From a candidate division WS1 bacterium (GTDB lineage Bacteria; Armatimonadota; Zipacnadia; Zipacnadales; UBA5352), in contig PXBW01000318.1 of assembly GCA_003566775.1 (NCBI GenBank), forward strand, positions 1 through 50,907: 50,907 nt of DNA, read 5' to 3'. The notes under the pieces are model-generated. The model had not been told where the DNA came from, did no database searches, and saw nothing but the letters and a program-made list of their open reading frames with translations. Below are positions 1 to 10,447 of the stretch, piece by piece (within the stretch, counting starts at the first letter, position 1; the number at the start of each line of letters is the position of its first letter). A program made the translations under genes and the position numbers.

Positions 1-2541
1 GAAATCGTGGAGGTGATCGCGGAGGCGGCGGAGGGATGGCAGGAACTCAGTGCGAGCTTCGAGACGCCTACCGCGAACCTTACCGTCGAGATCTTCGTTC
101 CCGCGCGAGCCGAGGACGACGGCAGGCAGTTGATCGGGACCGCGCAGTTCGGGTCGGTCACGGTTACTCCGGTGAACCAGCAGGGCGACCGGCAGCGTCC
201 CGAGCTTGAGAACGTGGCGCTGGGCAAGCCGTACGAGACGCGCCCCAGCAACTACGCGCTCTGCGCCCACCCTGATGACACCACCATGCACCTGACCGAC
301 GGCGAGTACACCGAGGGGTACTTCTGGACTCAGCCCACCACGGTCGGCTGGCGCAGTGGAGGTCCGGAGTTCATCACCATCGATCTCGAAGATGTCTATC
401 CGATCGCCGGAGTGGGGTACAGCACCGCCGCGGGCGTCGCCGGAGTCGAGTGGCCGAATCACATCACGGTCTTCGTCAGCCCCGATGGCGAGGAGTGGTA
501 CGCCGCGGGCGATCTCGTGCGGTTGCATACCGCCCGCGAACCTCTGCCGCCGATCGGTGAGTACGCCACCAGACTCATCTGGACCGATGAGCTTGCGACG
601 AAGGGGCGCTTCGTGAAGCTGGCGGTATTCACCAGCGGACCTTACATCTTCGTCGATGAGGTGGAGGTGTACCGCGGGCCGGATGAGTTGCTGGCCGCGG
701 AGTACACGGCGAGGCCGCTGACGGACGTGCAGGATCACGTGATGAGCGAGCCGATCTTCGAGCTTCACCGCCGGCACCTGGCGGCTATCCGTGAGCAGAT
801 TGCGCAGGCCTCCGCCGCCGACCGGGCCGGGTTCATCGAGCGGGCCGATGCGCTGGAGGCGGAGATCGCCACGCTGGATGCGATCCCGATGGAGAGCTTC
901 CGCCCGATAGTGCCGATCACCGACCTGCATAAGCGAATCTTCGCGCTGCAGGCCGAGCTTTGGCTCGCCGAGGGCAAGGATCGGGTCCGCCTGTGGCAGG
1001 CGCACCGCTGGGACCCGCTGCTGCCCGCGCAGGAGCCTGCGGGCGGTGAAGAACCGCGCCTGAGCGTGGAGATGATGCAGAATGAGACGCGCGCGGATGT
1101 GCTCAACATTACCTCCGCCAACCCGAGCGCGATGCGCATGCAGGTGCAGATCACCGGTCTGCCCGGGGGCACGAGTCCCGACTGGATCACGGTGCGGCAG
1201 GTGGAGCATATCGGCTCGCGCTTTGTCCCGACCGTGGCCTCACCGCTGCCCGAGGCAGACCGCGTGGGGGATGGGTGGAACGTGGAGGTGCCTGCGGGCA
1301 TGACGCGTCAACTCTGGTTCGAGATAGACTCAACCGACCTCGAACCGGGCACCTGGGAGGGCGCGATCGAACTGCGCTCCGCCGCCGCCGGAACGCAGAG
1401 CGTCCCGCTGACGGTCACGGTGCATCCGCTGACAATGCCCGAGGAGAAGACGCTCTATGTCGGCGGCTGGGATTACACCGATTCTGACAGCCACCGGGCA
1501 CTGACCCCGGAGAATGTTGACCTGCTCATTGCCCACCTGCGGGAGCGCGGCGTCAACACGCCGTGGGCGCTGACCTCCACGCTGCACTCGGGGCGCTACG
1601 ATGACGAGGGCAGCATGGTCGAGGAGCCCAACACCGAGCGCTTCGATCGGTGGGTCGAGAACTGGCCGGACGCGAGAATGTACATGGTCTTCGCGTCGGT
1701 GGGTGACCGATTCGCCGGGGCGCAGATGGGCACCGAGCGTTTCGACCGGCAGGTCGGGCAGTGGGCGAGCTTCTGGACCGAGTATATGCGGCCGTTGGGC
1801 CTTGAGCCGGAACAACTCGGCGTGCTGTTGGTTGACGAGCCGCGCAACGTCGAGCACTACGAGATCACCACCGCGTGGGCGCGGGCGATCAAGGCCGCCG
1901 CGCCCGAGATGATCGTCTGGCAGGATCCGTTCAAGATCTCCGAGACCGAGGTGATGCTCGAATCGTTTGAGTACACCGACATCTTCTGCCCGATGTGGAG
2001 GCATTACATCGCCGACGAAGAGTGGCGGGAGATGATGCACGAGCAGCAGGAGAGGGGCGGCGAACTGTGGCTGTACTCGTGCAGCGGCCCGGCGCGGACC
2101 TTCGGGCCCTACGAGTACTACCTCGCCCAGGCGTGGCATGCCTTCGCGATCGGCGCGGTGGGCTCACACTACTGGGCCTTCGCCGATACCGGGAATGTCT
2201 CCGGGTGGAACGACTTCACGCTCAGCAGAGCGGGTTCATACTCGCCGCTGTTTCTCGATGAGACCAGCGTGACTGCGGGAAAGCCGATGGAGGCGATCCG
2301 CGAGAGCCAGCAGGACTTCGAGTATCTGATGATGCTGCGCGATCGGGTGGAGGAGCTTGCGGCGGCGGGAGTTGCGGACGCGGAACTTGCGGCTGCGCGG
2401 CGGCTGCTGGAGGAGGGGCCGATGCGGGTGGTGGGCGACGATCCCGGCGAGTTCGGCTGGGACAGCGAACGCGACCGGTCGGTACAGGACACCGTGCGCA
2501 TCGAGGTGCTGCGGATGCTGGTGGAGCTTGAGGGGCGGTAG
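1..2541 (+). CDS. DUF4091-like / glycoside-hydrolase-like protein with discoidin-type (F5/8C) segment; 5' truncated by window edge
   Basis: Reading frame is open from base 1 (GAA ATC GTG...). C-terminal region 'LGVLLVDEPRNVEHYEITTAWARAIKAAAPEMIVWQDP...CPMWRHY...ELWLYSCSGPARTFGPYEYYLAQAWHAFAIGAVGSHYWAFAD' resembles the DUF4091 family; 'ITIDLEDVYPIAGVGYST...VFVSPDGEEW' resembles a discoidin-like fold. Confidence 0.75.
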   Translation, partial: EIVEVIAEAAEGWQELSASFETPTANLTVEIFVPARAEDDGRQLIGTAQFGSVTVTPVNQQGDRQRPELENVALGKPYETRPSNYALCAHPDDTTMHLTDGEYTEGYFWTQPTTVGWRSGGPEFITIDLEDVYPIAGVGYSTAAGVAGVEWPNHITVFVSPDGEEWYAAGDLVRLHTAREPLPPIGEYATRLIWTDELATKGRFVKLAVFTSGPYIFVDEVEVYRGPDELLAAEYTARPLTDVQDHVMSEPIFELHRRHLAAIREQIAQASAADRAGFIERADALEAEIATLDAIPMESFRPIVPITDLHKRIFALQAELWLAEGKDRVRLWQAHRWDPLLPAQEPAGGEEPRLSVEMMQNETRADVLNITSANPSAMRMQVQITGLPGGTSPDWITVRQVEHIGSRFVPTVASPLPEADRVGDGWNVEVPAGMTRQLWFEIDSTDLEPGTWEGAIELRSAAAGTQSVPLTVTVHPLTMPEEKTLYVGGWDYTDSDSHRALTPENVDLLIAHLRERGVNTPWALTSTLHSGRYDDEGSMVEEPNTERFDRWVENWPDARMYMVFASVGDRFAGAQMGTERFDRQVGQWASFWTEYMRPLGLEPEQLGVLLVDEPRNVEHYEITTAWARAIKAAAPEMIVWQDPFKISETEVMLESFEYTDIFCPMWRHYIADEEWREMMHEQQERGGELWLYSCSGPARTFGPYEYYLAQAWHAFAIGAVGSHYWAFADTGNVSGWNDFTLSRAGSYSPLFLDETSVTAGKPMEAIRESQQDFEYLMMLRDRVEELAAAGVADAELAAARRLLEEGPMRVVGDDPGEFGWDSERDRSVQDTVRIEVLRMLVELEGR

Positions 2542-2892
2542 CGAAGGGCGCTGCTGAATGAGTGTCGTCAGCCGTTGTTGTTGTGGCCCCGGCGCCCCAC
2601 CGGGGGACTCGCAATTGCGCCCTGGCTTACGACGCCTGAACATACTCGCGAGCACCGGTGGACTACATTCTTCCCCGGCATGGCTCTTCGAGTCGCTCCG
2701 TTTCGCAGTCGATCTGCTGTGCGGGTGAGATACCTGACTTACATGCCACCTCAAGCTCCACCTCCGGCAACAGAATCATCGGCGTCGGAGGAACGCCATA
2801 TCTCACGCCACATGAACGGTATTGCGGCAGGGTCGAGCGGGTGTGCTGAGGATACGGTATCGAGGGCTTGATGGGCACCTGCGAACCACATC

Positions 2893-2923
2893 GGCCCCCG
2901 AACATTGAACCTGTCCGGGGGCC
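2893..2923 (-). terminator. Candidate hairpin downstream of the C45-like gene
   Basis: Inverted repeat GGCCCCCG / CGGGGGCC (8 bp, 15-nt loop) about 50 bp past the stop of the minus-strand gene; no U-tract. Confidence 0.35.
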
Positions 2924-2972
2924 AGGTATGGCCTTCATCGGGTCGAAGAGTTCTGGGAGCATGTGTGCCGCC

Positions 2973-3998
2973 CTACAGTTGCACCTCTGTCCACTCGCCG
3001 CCTTTACAGGGGTTGTCGTGAAGATAGAGCGCTTTCCGTTCGGCGCAGATGCCGATCATCGAGTACTCGGTGAAACTGAGGTCGTCCCCGCCGTGCCTAC
3101 AGATGCTCGGATCGCCGTGATGGGCCAGTATCCGCTTCATCGCCGCAAGGTCGCGCCCGCCCCGGCCGCCCTTGAACTGGGCATCGAGCGTTGCCGCTCG
3201 GGCGATCGCATTCGGCTTCCGCTCGGGCTTGCGCCAGTCAACTTCGCTGAGCAGGTCTATCTGGTAGTAGTTCGAGCAGTTGAGGTAAGTCTCCCGTGGC
3301 TCAGGCCAGCGCACCTGCGTGAGAGGGCACGGAGACTCGAGTGAGCACAGAACGCCGTCGGCATCGACCAGAAGCGAGGAGTAGCCCTTGCCGAAGGTAG
3401 GCAGGTCGCATATATGCCGGATGAAATCGGCGGCGTTACGGCTGCGGAACAGTCCCTCGTAGGCCCAGAGGCGGATTGGGACGTGATGTGCGCTCTTGCC
3501 GAAGAGGCTCCCGACCGACGAGTGACCGAATGCAACACCGTCAGCGTTGAAACCGTCGATTGTCGCAAGCAGACCGCAGAACGTCCAGTTCAACTGCGGG
3601 ATGCCGTCATCACGATGGATCAACCGTGCAACCGGCGGCTGATGCGGAGGGCTGCCATCGTTATTCTTGCCCCAAATCGGTCCGTCCGGTCCTTGACTGA
3701 AGGCCACGTTCGTGCATTCCTGCGGCGGGTCGAGTGTCCGCTCGTAGCCCGGAATGTTGAGCTTGAGAATGGTGTCCAGAGGCAGATCCGCGCCCTCGGC
3801 GGTACCCTCCATCTCCTCCAGAACGAGAGGCAGATGCTTCCTCATCGCCGCTTCGGTGGCGGGCCAGCGCTGTTCCCAGTCAGGATGTCGCTTCTCAACC
3901 TGGACGATCTCTGCGTACTCGCGAATCTCCTCTCGCAGCGCTTCTCCAGTAATCCGGCCGATTGTCCGAGCATCTCCGCGTGCCTCGACAAGCTTCAC
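2973..3998 (-). CDS. C45-family autoproteolytic acyltransferase/hydrolase (acyl-CoA:6-APA acyltransferase-like, Ntn hydrolase)
   Basis: 341 aa, GTG start. 'ECTNVAFSQGPDGPIWGKNNDGS' matches the Cys N-terminal-nucleophile site context of C45 peptidases; N-term 'GRITGEALREEI'. Confidence 0.75.
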   Translation of the reverse strand: MKLVEARGDARTIGRITGEALREEIREYAEIVQVEKRHPDWEQRWPATEAAMRKHLPLVLEEMEGTAEGADLPLDTILKLNIPGYERTLDPPQECTNVAFSQGPDGPIWGKNNDGSPPHQPPVARLIHRDDGIPQLNWTFCGLLATIDGFNADGVAFGHSSVGSLFGKSAHHVPIRLWAYEGLFRSRNAADFIRHICDLPTFGKGYSSLLVDADGVLCSLESPCPLTQVRWPEPRETYLNCSNYYQIDLLSEVDWRKPERKPNAIARAATLDAQFKGGRGGRDLAAMKRILAHHGDPSICRHGGDDLSFTEYSMIGICAERKALYLHDNPCKGGEWTEVQL

Positions 3999-4092
3999 GA
4001 TCTCTCACTCTTTCGCACGCCTCGCGGATATTTCACTGCTGTTGGATGCGTACCTGTCGCCGCCTGAGCGAGGCCACAGAGGCCGCCTTCGA

Positions 4093-6741
4093 TCAGTCGA
4101 GCGGCCGCAGCAGCCACCGCTTGACACTGAAGATCATGTTGGTCGCATTTGGATTCTTGCCGATGATCCGGATGGTAAGCTCATGCTCGCCATCAAGATC
4201 CACCTCGCCGAAGGATTGCCTGGTCCCTGAGCTATCGACGCCCGCCCAGTATCCATCGAAAGGTTCGCCGACAACCTCGTCGTCAAGGAGTACCTCAACG
4301 ATCCCGTAGCTGTGCGCAACAACGAAGTCACCGATCAGTTCGTAGCGCCCCGCCTCCACCTCGGGAAGGGCGAAACGGAGCCAGTCCCCGGGTTCGGTGC
4401 TGCCGACAAACTTCGAGCCCAGGTTGTCGAGACGCCGTGTGTATGTGCCCTCGGAGTGCTCGAAGGGCAGGTCACGTGCGTCGAAGACGAGACCGTCGAA
4501 GGGCTCACGCTCAATCGCGCTCAGGCGGACCGTGTATTCATCTGTGTCATCGAACGGCATCACCAGTACGATCTTAGCGTGGTTAAGCCCGGAGCTTCCA
4601 TCTCGCGTGTACGGGTTGTAATGAAGCGCGGGCCAGCGGACTGATGTTCCCTCTGGAACGGAGACGCGCAGGTCGGAGTGGATGAAGTGATCGCCGATCT
4701 CCTCACTGGTGAACTCGACAAGATCCTCCAGCAGGGCGACGCTCTCACCGTTGGCGAAGTCAAGACGGGAGCCGCGCAACATCAGCGGCAGGTGGGCCTG
4801 CGCATCGACACCCGGCGTGGCACGATAGGTCAGGACGAGGTCGTCTCCCTCGCTGCGCACCTCGACAGAGCAGTCGGCGCTCTCTTCATCGAGATCGTCG
4901 GGCATGAGGCGCCCAACGGCAACGCTATCGAAGTAGCCCTCGGTCGTTGACGCAATGGCGCTGTAAAGCAGTATGGTGACCTCCGCGGCGTCTTCAGGTG
5001 CTCGCGTCGAACTGCTGCGCCTCTCCCATTCCCCAGTGCCGGTGCATCGGAAGGTGCGAATGTCGTCCTGCATTCGCTCTCCCTCCTCATCCCAGAACTC
5101 GATATAGACGACCGAGTTGTTGTCCGACGCCCCGAGCCACCATGCTTCCGCGAAATAGAGTTCACCGGGTTCGACCGGGGTGCTCGGACTACGCAGGCCC
5201 AGGCTGTTCCCGGCATCGTCATTGATGAAGAGGAGTGATCGCTCTGCCTCATGCGCCTCGTCGCTGGTGACCTCCATCTCACCGGCCAACCCGCCGAAGA
5301 TGCTCCAACCTTCGGGCAAATCGCCGACCGGCGTTTGACCAAAGTCCTCGCTCAGCAGTATCTCCCGCTCAAAGCGGGCCCGCGGTACCATGGTCGCATC
5401 GAGGCGATCGACGTCCCTATCGGCGTCAACCGACGCACTCTCCGGCACCCACGATAGATCGATCTCGGGGGTGAAATGCGGCTCCTCCTCACCGATATGC
5501 TGAAGCTGCGTCTCGTCGCCAAGGGTGAAGGTGGACCAGTAGGGCTGCAGCTTGGTGTTCCCACCGCCCGCCACCAGGCCGAGGTCTATGTGAAAGAGAT
5601 CCACGAGATTGTGCCGATCCTGTATCCAACGGTTGTTGGGTACTTCCGCGGTATATGCCGAGAATGCCCGACTCCATGGTTCGCCCCGGCGGATCAGCGC
5701 GTCGTTCTCACCGAGTATCGATAGACCGTCATCACCGATCTCCTCGGGCATGATGACCTCACCCTCGCCGCCGTAGAGCAGAAGGGCGGCGGCCATATCC
5801 GCTGCGATGGTCCGCATCTGCTCACCGGCGTGGCGGCGCAACTGCGACAGCAGATAGCCGCGCCCCTCAGGCGTGTGTGAGAAGCCGGGGTTGCCGATGC
5901 GGATCCCCGAGGAATAGAGATTGCGTTCATCTATGCAGGAGACCGAGGTACCGTCCGGCCAGAGGATTGCCGTGTGAAAGCGCGCGGCGCGGTCGAGAGC
6001 GTCGAGCACCAGCGGGTCCTCCGCGAAATGATAGTAGATGCCCAGAGAATCGGAGTAGACGTAGTTGTAGGCGACTACCGGCCCCTCATTCTCGGACCAG
6101 AAACCGGTGGGATCCTGCGCCTCCACTACACGCGGCATGAAGTTGCGCGCCCGCTCGCGCCAGTCTTCGTTATCGAAAGCGACGCCGGCGATATATAGAC
6201 CCATCGCATGGTGCGCGGGGATGTTGTGCACGCCGGTGTCGGGGTAGGGCCGCGCGATGTTCTCGAAGCCGAGTTGCAGCCCCTCCTCCCAGATCTCGCG
6301 CATGTCATCGGGAAGAGCATCTCCGACCAGCACGTAAGCGCGTGCCCAGCGTGAGTAGGTCCATGGCTGGTGAATCTGTCCCCAGTAAGACCCGTCCTTC
6401 TTGTCGAAGCGCCAGCGACCAAGCTCATCCTGCGCCTCGACGAGTGCGATACCTCCACCGCCGATCGCGGTGAGCACGTCATCGCACTGATGGTGAGGAT
6501 TGTCCGGGTGATCGAGGCTCCAGGCGGCTGCGAGCGGGAATATGCGATTCTGATCGGTGCTGATCCATGGCTCGGTGCCGAACTGCCCGGTCTCAGCGTC
6601 GTATGATTCCAGGATTCCCGGAACTTGCTCGACGAGACTGCGCACAAGATAGTCACGGGGCGGCCATTGCTCGAACTCTTCAGCGACCGCGCCGGTCGCG
6701 AGGATGAATGCAAATGCAATTACGGCTATTGCGCGTATCAT
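4093..6741 (-). CDS. Secreted 882-aa protein: N-terminal alpha/alpha-toroid-like domain plus beta-sandwich carbohydrate-binding-like domains; uncharacterised
   Basis: Signal peptide MIRAIAVIAFAFILATGAVAEE, GGAGG RBS before ATG; 'LPEGWSIFGG...FINDDAGNSLGLRSPSTPVEPGELYFAEAWWLG' resembles CBM4/9-like modules. Confidence 0.7.
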   Translation of the reverse strand: MIRAIAVIAFAFILATGAVAEEFEQWPPRDYLVRSLVEQVPGILESYDAETGQFGTEPWISTDQNRIFPLAAAWSLDHPDNPHHQCDDVLTAIGGGGIALVEAQDELGRWRFDKKDGSYWGQIHQPWTYSRWARAYVLVGDALPDDMREIWEEGLQLGFENIARPYPDTGVHNIPAHHAMGLYIAGVAFDNEDWRERARNFMPRVVEAQDPTGFWSENEGPVVAYNYVYSDSLGIYYHFAEDPLVLDALDRAARFHTAILWPDGTSVSCIDERNLYSSGIRIGNPGFSHTPEGRGYLLSQLRRHAGEQMRTIAADMAAALLLYGGEGEVIMPEEIGDDGLSILGENDALIRRGEPWSRAFSAYTAEVPNNRWIQDRHNLVDLFHIDLGLVAGGGNTKLQPYWSTFTLGDETQLQHIGEEEPHFTPEIDLSWVPESASVDADRDVDRLDATMVPRARFEREILLSEDFGQTPVGDLPEGWSIFGGLAGEMEVTSDEAHEAERSLLFINDDAGNSLGLRSPSTPVEPGELYFAEAWWLGASDNNSVVYIEFWDEEGERMQDDIRTFRCTGTGEWERRSSSTRAPEDAAEVTILLYSAIASTTEGYFDSVAVGRLMPDDLDEESADCSVEVRSEGDDLVLTYRATPGVDAQAHLPLMLRGSRLDFANGESVALLEDLVEFTSEEIGDHFIHSDLRVSVPEGTSVRWPALHYNPYTRDGSSGLNHAKIVLVMPFDDTDEYTVRLSAIEREPFDGLVFDARDLPFEHSEGTYTRRLDNLGSKFVGSTEPGDWLRFALPEVEAGRYELIGDFVVAHSYGIVEVLLDDEVVGEPFDGYWAGVDSSGTRQSFGEVDLDGEHELTIRIIGKNPNATNMIFSVKRWLLRPLD

Positions 6742-6947
6742 ATTGTCCTCCGTTAGCCAAGGGGTGTTACTCGACTGACGTGAGCATATTCGTCTTACGA
6801 GGGTCGATCTCCTTCGGATGGAGAGCGGACGAGGTCAGATGGGCGCAAATGGTGGATGGCCGTGCAGGATTGATGACGATGCCCGGCACCCTGGTGTTCG
6901 TGCTGGCAGGATGGCAACTGGCCCAGGAACTGTTCATCAAGGACCGC

Positions 6948-6975
6948 CAGCCCCGCCGGGGTGCCGGCGGGGCTG
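6948..6975 (-). terminator. Candidate terminator hairpin after 7006..9051
   Basis: Perfect 10-bp stem CAGCCCCGCC / GGCGGGGCTG with 8-nt loop, 30 bp past the stop; weak U-tract. Confidence 0.4.
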
Positions 6976-7005
6976 GGTGGGGCCTCTGCAGGACTCGCGT
7001 TCCTG

Positions 7006-9051
7006 TCACCTCACTATGCTCAGGGATTGCAGCGACATATTTTGATCCGGCTTGAACCAATTGTGGCACCCAAGGCCGCTTGAACTCTCGCTGATGACCT
7101 GCACGGTTGTTGACTTGAACCTGTCAGGCGTACCGCCGACGAAATGGAGGGATCTGTCTTGGCTCGCTCTATACAAATGCCCCCCATCCACCTCCTCCTG
7201 ATTGTCAAGCTTCACACCGTCAATCATCACCCGGTCATAGTCGATGGACCGCCGATCAACCAGGACCGCAGGACGCAGGTTCATGGTGAATGATTCAGTT
7301 CCGGAGTAAGCCAAATGACATTTCAGGCCATACCTGTACAACCACCTCGCGTTACACCTGTGTGCCCCATAGTGGTCCCTTGCGCAACTGGCAGACGACC
7401 AACCCGACATCGACCGACTGGCGACCGGCGGTGAGAACTTATCCAGGGTACGCGCGACCATCTGTGTGAAATCCCGGTAAGGATTGGAATCGATCAAATG
7501 AAGATCCTGCACCGAGCGCGCAAATCCCAGATATGATCCGATCGGCCGCGCGCTGTAAAGCGCATGTCCGAACCGGATCGAATCGCCGCCGAGTTCCGAG
7601 TTCGCAGGCGGCAGTATCTCTTCGGGGTGGACCTCCCAGCCACCAGGTCGGCTGCCGGTTACCCGGTACGCGGCGGCATCGATGGAACCCGCCTCTCTGA
7701 ATCCCACGTAGAGCTTGCGATTGACCCGCGTTCCGTCCTCGGTCGTGTATTCCAGGGGCAGCCTCTTCATGTTTCTCCGATAGAATTGTATGTAGTCGTC
7801 AGTGCCGATCCTCAGCCCGTCGTTGTGGTCCCCATCGAATTCGGCCGGAAGCGATGTGAAGCTGTGCCGGGGAAGCAGCGTCCCATCGAATGTCGCGCCG
7901 CTCGGGATCGTCAGATATTCCCGTAGATACTGCGCAGGGGCCTGGGCAACGTGAATCGGATCTCCGATTACGTGCACAATGAAGATGTCTTCGCCTGTCT
8001 CCCTCATGCTGATGAAGTGCTCATCAACGTAAGAGAGGACCTTCACAGCCGTCAGCGTGGCTCTCTCGAGCATCTCCTTCCCACCTTCGGGGAAGACGCG
8101 CAGATGCTTTTCGGGCACACTCCCCGAATAGAGCCAGTGATCGGGCACGTCCATCACGCCCGTGCCATCAGGTCCGGCGTCGGCCGCGAGGTTGATGTTG
8201 TCAACAAGCATCAGCTCGGCACAGCGTAGAAACTCGAGCGCCTGGAGGCGTATCGCGGGTCGGAGGTCTTGCTCGAGGTAGCTCTCCGGAGGCTGTTTAC
8301 CATCGACCGCCCCCTCATTCGTCTGCTCCAGAACGTGATACGCTTCCCTGTACAGAATGAACCCGCGAGCCTGATAGTCCACAAGCTCAAGGAATGTCTG
8401 CTCAAGATATGCGATCATGGCGTCCAGAGTGGCGGGCTCACGCGAATCGCGAGGGTTCTCATGGATCAGGAACGCAGCGCATGACTCCAGCAGCCCTCGA
8501 TGAGCGGCCTCAATAGGCTTGTCCGTCATGAAGTAGTGGAGTTCGCTCAGGTCTTCTCGCACGCCAGTGGGTTTCACGATCTCCGTCCAGTAGGCTTCAT
8601 CGGGCTGATCTTCCGGGCCGTCAGGGCGTCGCGCGCCGTCGATGGGGTTGATGCCCAGATAATTCTGATAGTGACGCCATTGTGTCCTGATGTTCTTTAC
8701 TTCTGTGGAGATTGAGCCGACACTCTGGCGCCAATCGATCATGGCGACCTGTCCCTTGAGTTCATCCAGACTGTTCTGGATGTCCGCGGTGTCTTTATGG
8801 ATCTGGGTCAGTGAGTTCTGGATCGCCTCCGCGTCATCTGCCTCGCCGTCCCCCCGGAAGTAATCGAGCGCCCTGCTTGTTCCCCACGAGACCGCCTTAT
8901 CACCCGCTGCCTTGAGTACATAGAATCCGGCCGCGCTCATGGGACCTCGAATGAGTTCATCGTGAGATCTCTCACTGCCGCCGCAGCCAATCCCGATCAA
9001 CATCGGCAGCAGTATCAAGAAAGCAATTGTGATGGTGAGTCTTCGCCTCAT
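7006..9051 (-). CDS. Large predicted lipoprotein of unknown function with N-terminal coiled-coil region
   Basis: ORF track starts at 9090; internal ATG at 9051 gives lipobox signal MRRRLTITIAFLILLPMLIGIGCGG. Heptad-like segment 'IQNSLTQIHKDTADIQNSLDELKGQVAMIDW'. Confidence 0.7.
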   Translation of the reverse strand: MRRRLTITIAFLILLPMLIGIGCGGSERSHDELIRGPMSAAGFYVLKAAGDKAVSWGTSRALDYFRGDGEADDAEAIQNSLTQIHKDTADIQNSLDELKGQVAMIDWRQSVGSISTEVKNIRTQWRHYQNYLGINPIDGARRPDGPEDQPDEAYWTEIVKPTGVREDLSELHYFMTDKPIEAAHRGLLESCAAFLIHENPRDSREPATLDAMIAYLEQTFLELVDYQARGFILYREAYHVLEQTNEGAVDGKQPPESYLEQDLRPAIRLQALEFLRCAELMLVDNINLAADAGPDGTGVMDVPDHWLYSGSVPEKHLRVFPEGGKEMLERATLTAVKVLSYVDEHFISMRETGEDIFIVHVIGDPIHVAQAPAQYLREYLTIPSGATFDGTLLPRHSFTSLPAEFDGDHNDGLRIGTDDYIQFYRRNMKRLPLEYTTEDGTRVNRKLYVGFREAGSIDAAAYRVTGSRPGGWEVHPEEILPPANSELGGDSIRFGHALYSARPIGSYLGFARSVQDLHLIDSNPYRDFTQMVARTLDKFSPPVASRSMSGWSSASCARDHYGAHRCNARWLYRYGLKCHLAYSGTESFTMNLRPAVLVDRRSIDYDRVMIDGVKLDNQEEVDGGHLYRASQDRSLHFVGGTPDRFKSTTVQVISESSSGLGCHNWFKPDQNMSLQSLSIVR

Positions 9052-9487
9052 GTTCCTCCGACCTCCGGTGAAGTTAGCAGTAGTTGGCATGCCGTTTCCC
9101 TGTTCCGGAGTATTATTCCTCCGCTAAAGGCTCTGTAGCAAGATATTCAGGTTGGTGATGCATACGATTGAACAGAACTGTCCGGTATTCCCCGAACGTG
9201 TGTTTGCCGGGGCATGAGCATATAGCGGCGTGGTCGGAGTCGAAGTCCCGGGATACCGAGAATTGCCGCGCTGATTCTGACCAGAAAGAGCCTCAACGCG
9301 AATCCTTAGCACAGTCACGCTGCGTGTACGACTCTTCCATCGAATCTCTATTGCCACTGAAGGATCATGTTGGACCTGGTGTCGCACAGCAGCGTTTCGG
9401 GGCCAGCAGAGCATCGCACGGAGGAGTGCGGGCAATCTACGTCGAAGTGTTTGCAGTGGAGGAGAGACGAACCAGGGAGGCTCACCT

Positions 9488-10447
9488 ATGAGAGTGCTCA
9501 TAATCGGTGGAACGCGTTATCTCGGGCGCGAGATCATGATGCGCCTCAGAGAGCGCGGGGACGACGTTATTGTGCTCAATCGCGGGCGCACCGACTGCCC
9601 GCTGCCCGAAGAGGTTGGTTGCATTACTGCGGATATCATGGAGCCCGCATCCATCGTGGAGGGCCTCAAGGGTCCCGGTGGCGAGGTGATGACTTTTGAT
9701 GCCTGCGTTCACATGATCGCGATGGATGGACCGCGCGCCGAGCGTGTCATAGACGCCGTCTGGGGACTCGTGGGCCACTACGTGCAGTGCGGTTCAACGG
9801 GTGTGTTCATGCCGCTGCAACGCTGTCCGGCGGATGAGCACGAGCCCGTCGATCCCCCGCCCCCTGAGTGGGGTGGTTTCGGCGCCAAGGCGGAGTCGGA
9901 TCGAGTTGCTCGCGAACTGTGCGAGCGGTACGACCTGCCGCTCACCATCCTTCGGCCCACGAACATCATGGGGCCGGGCGATGTTCCGATCGACCTCTGG
10001 GGCGGACGCGATGAGCAGTTCTTCCAGGAACTCGTCGATGGTGGGCCGGTGAAGATACCCAATCTCGGTGAAGGCCTGGTGCAACCCGGAGACGTCCGGG
10101 ATATTGCCAACGCATTCCTTCTTGCACTCGACCAGCCGGAGAAGGCGGACGAGTATAACATCAGTTCGGCATATGCCATCACTCACAACTACTACCTGGA
10201 ACTGCTCGCCGATGCAATGGGGGTTACACCGGCGGTGGCGCATGTGCCGGTTGAGGACCTGATCGAGGAGTACGAAGGCACCGACCGCATCTCCGTGCGC
10301 GGACTTCGCTTCTTCGTTGAGCACATGTGCTTCACGATTGAGAAGGCGCGTGAAGATCTTGGTTACGAGCCTGAGTACACCCCCGAGGACTCGGTGGAGC
10401 AAACGGTGCGCTGGATGTTCGACACAGGCGTCATATCGGGCAAGTGA
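9488..10447 (+). CDS. NAD-dependent epimerase/dehydratase family protein
   Basis: Rossmann motif MRVLIIGGTRYLGREIMMRL; extended-SDR features; RBS GGGAGG upstream. Confidence 0.85.
   Translation: MRVLIIGGTRYLGREIMMRLRERGDDVIVLNRGRTDCPLPEEVGCITADIMEPASIVEGLKGPGGEVMTFDACVHMIAMDGPRAERVIDAVWGLVGHYVQCGSTGVFMPLQRCPADEHEPVDPPPPEWGGFGAKAESDRVARELCERYDLPLTILRPTNIMGPGDVPIDLWGGRDEQFFQELVDGGPVKIPNLGEGLVQPGDVRDIANAFLLALDQPEKADEYNISSAYAITHNYYLELLADAMGVTPAVAHVPVEDLIEEYEGTDRISVRGLRFFVEHMCFTIEKAREDLGYEPEYTPEDSVEQTVRWMFDTGVISGK

Noticed and set aside
1330-2139. 269-aa minus-strand ORF
   Set aside because: Antisense to the DUF4091-like CDS; low-complexity Arg/Leu/Pro translation.
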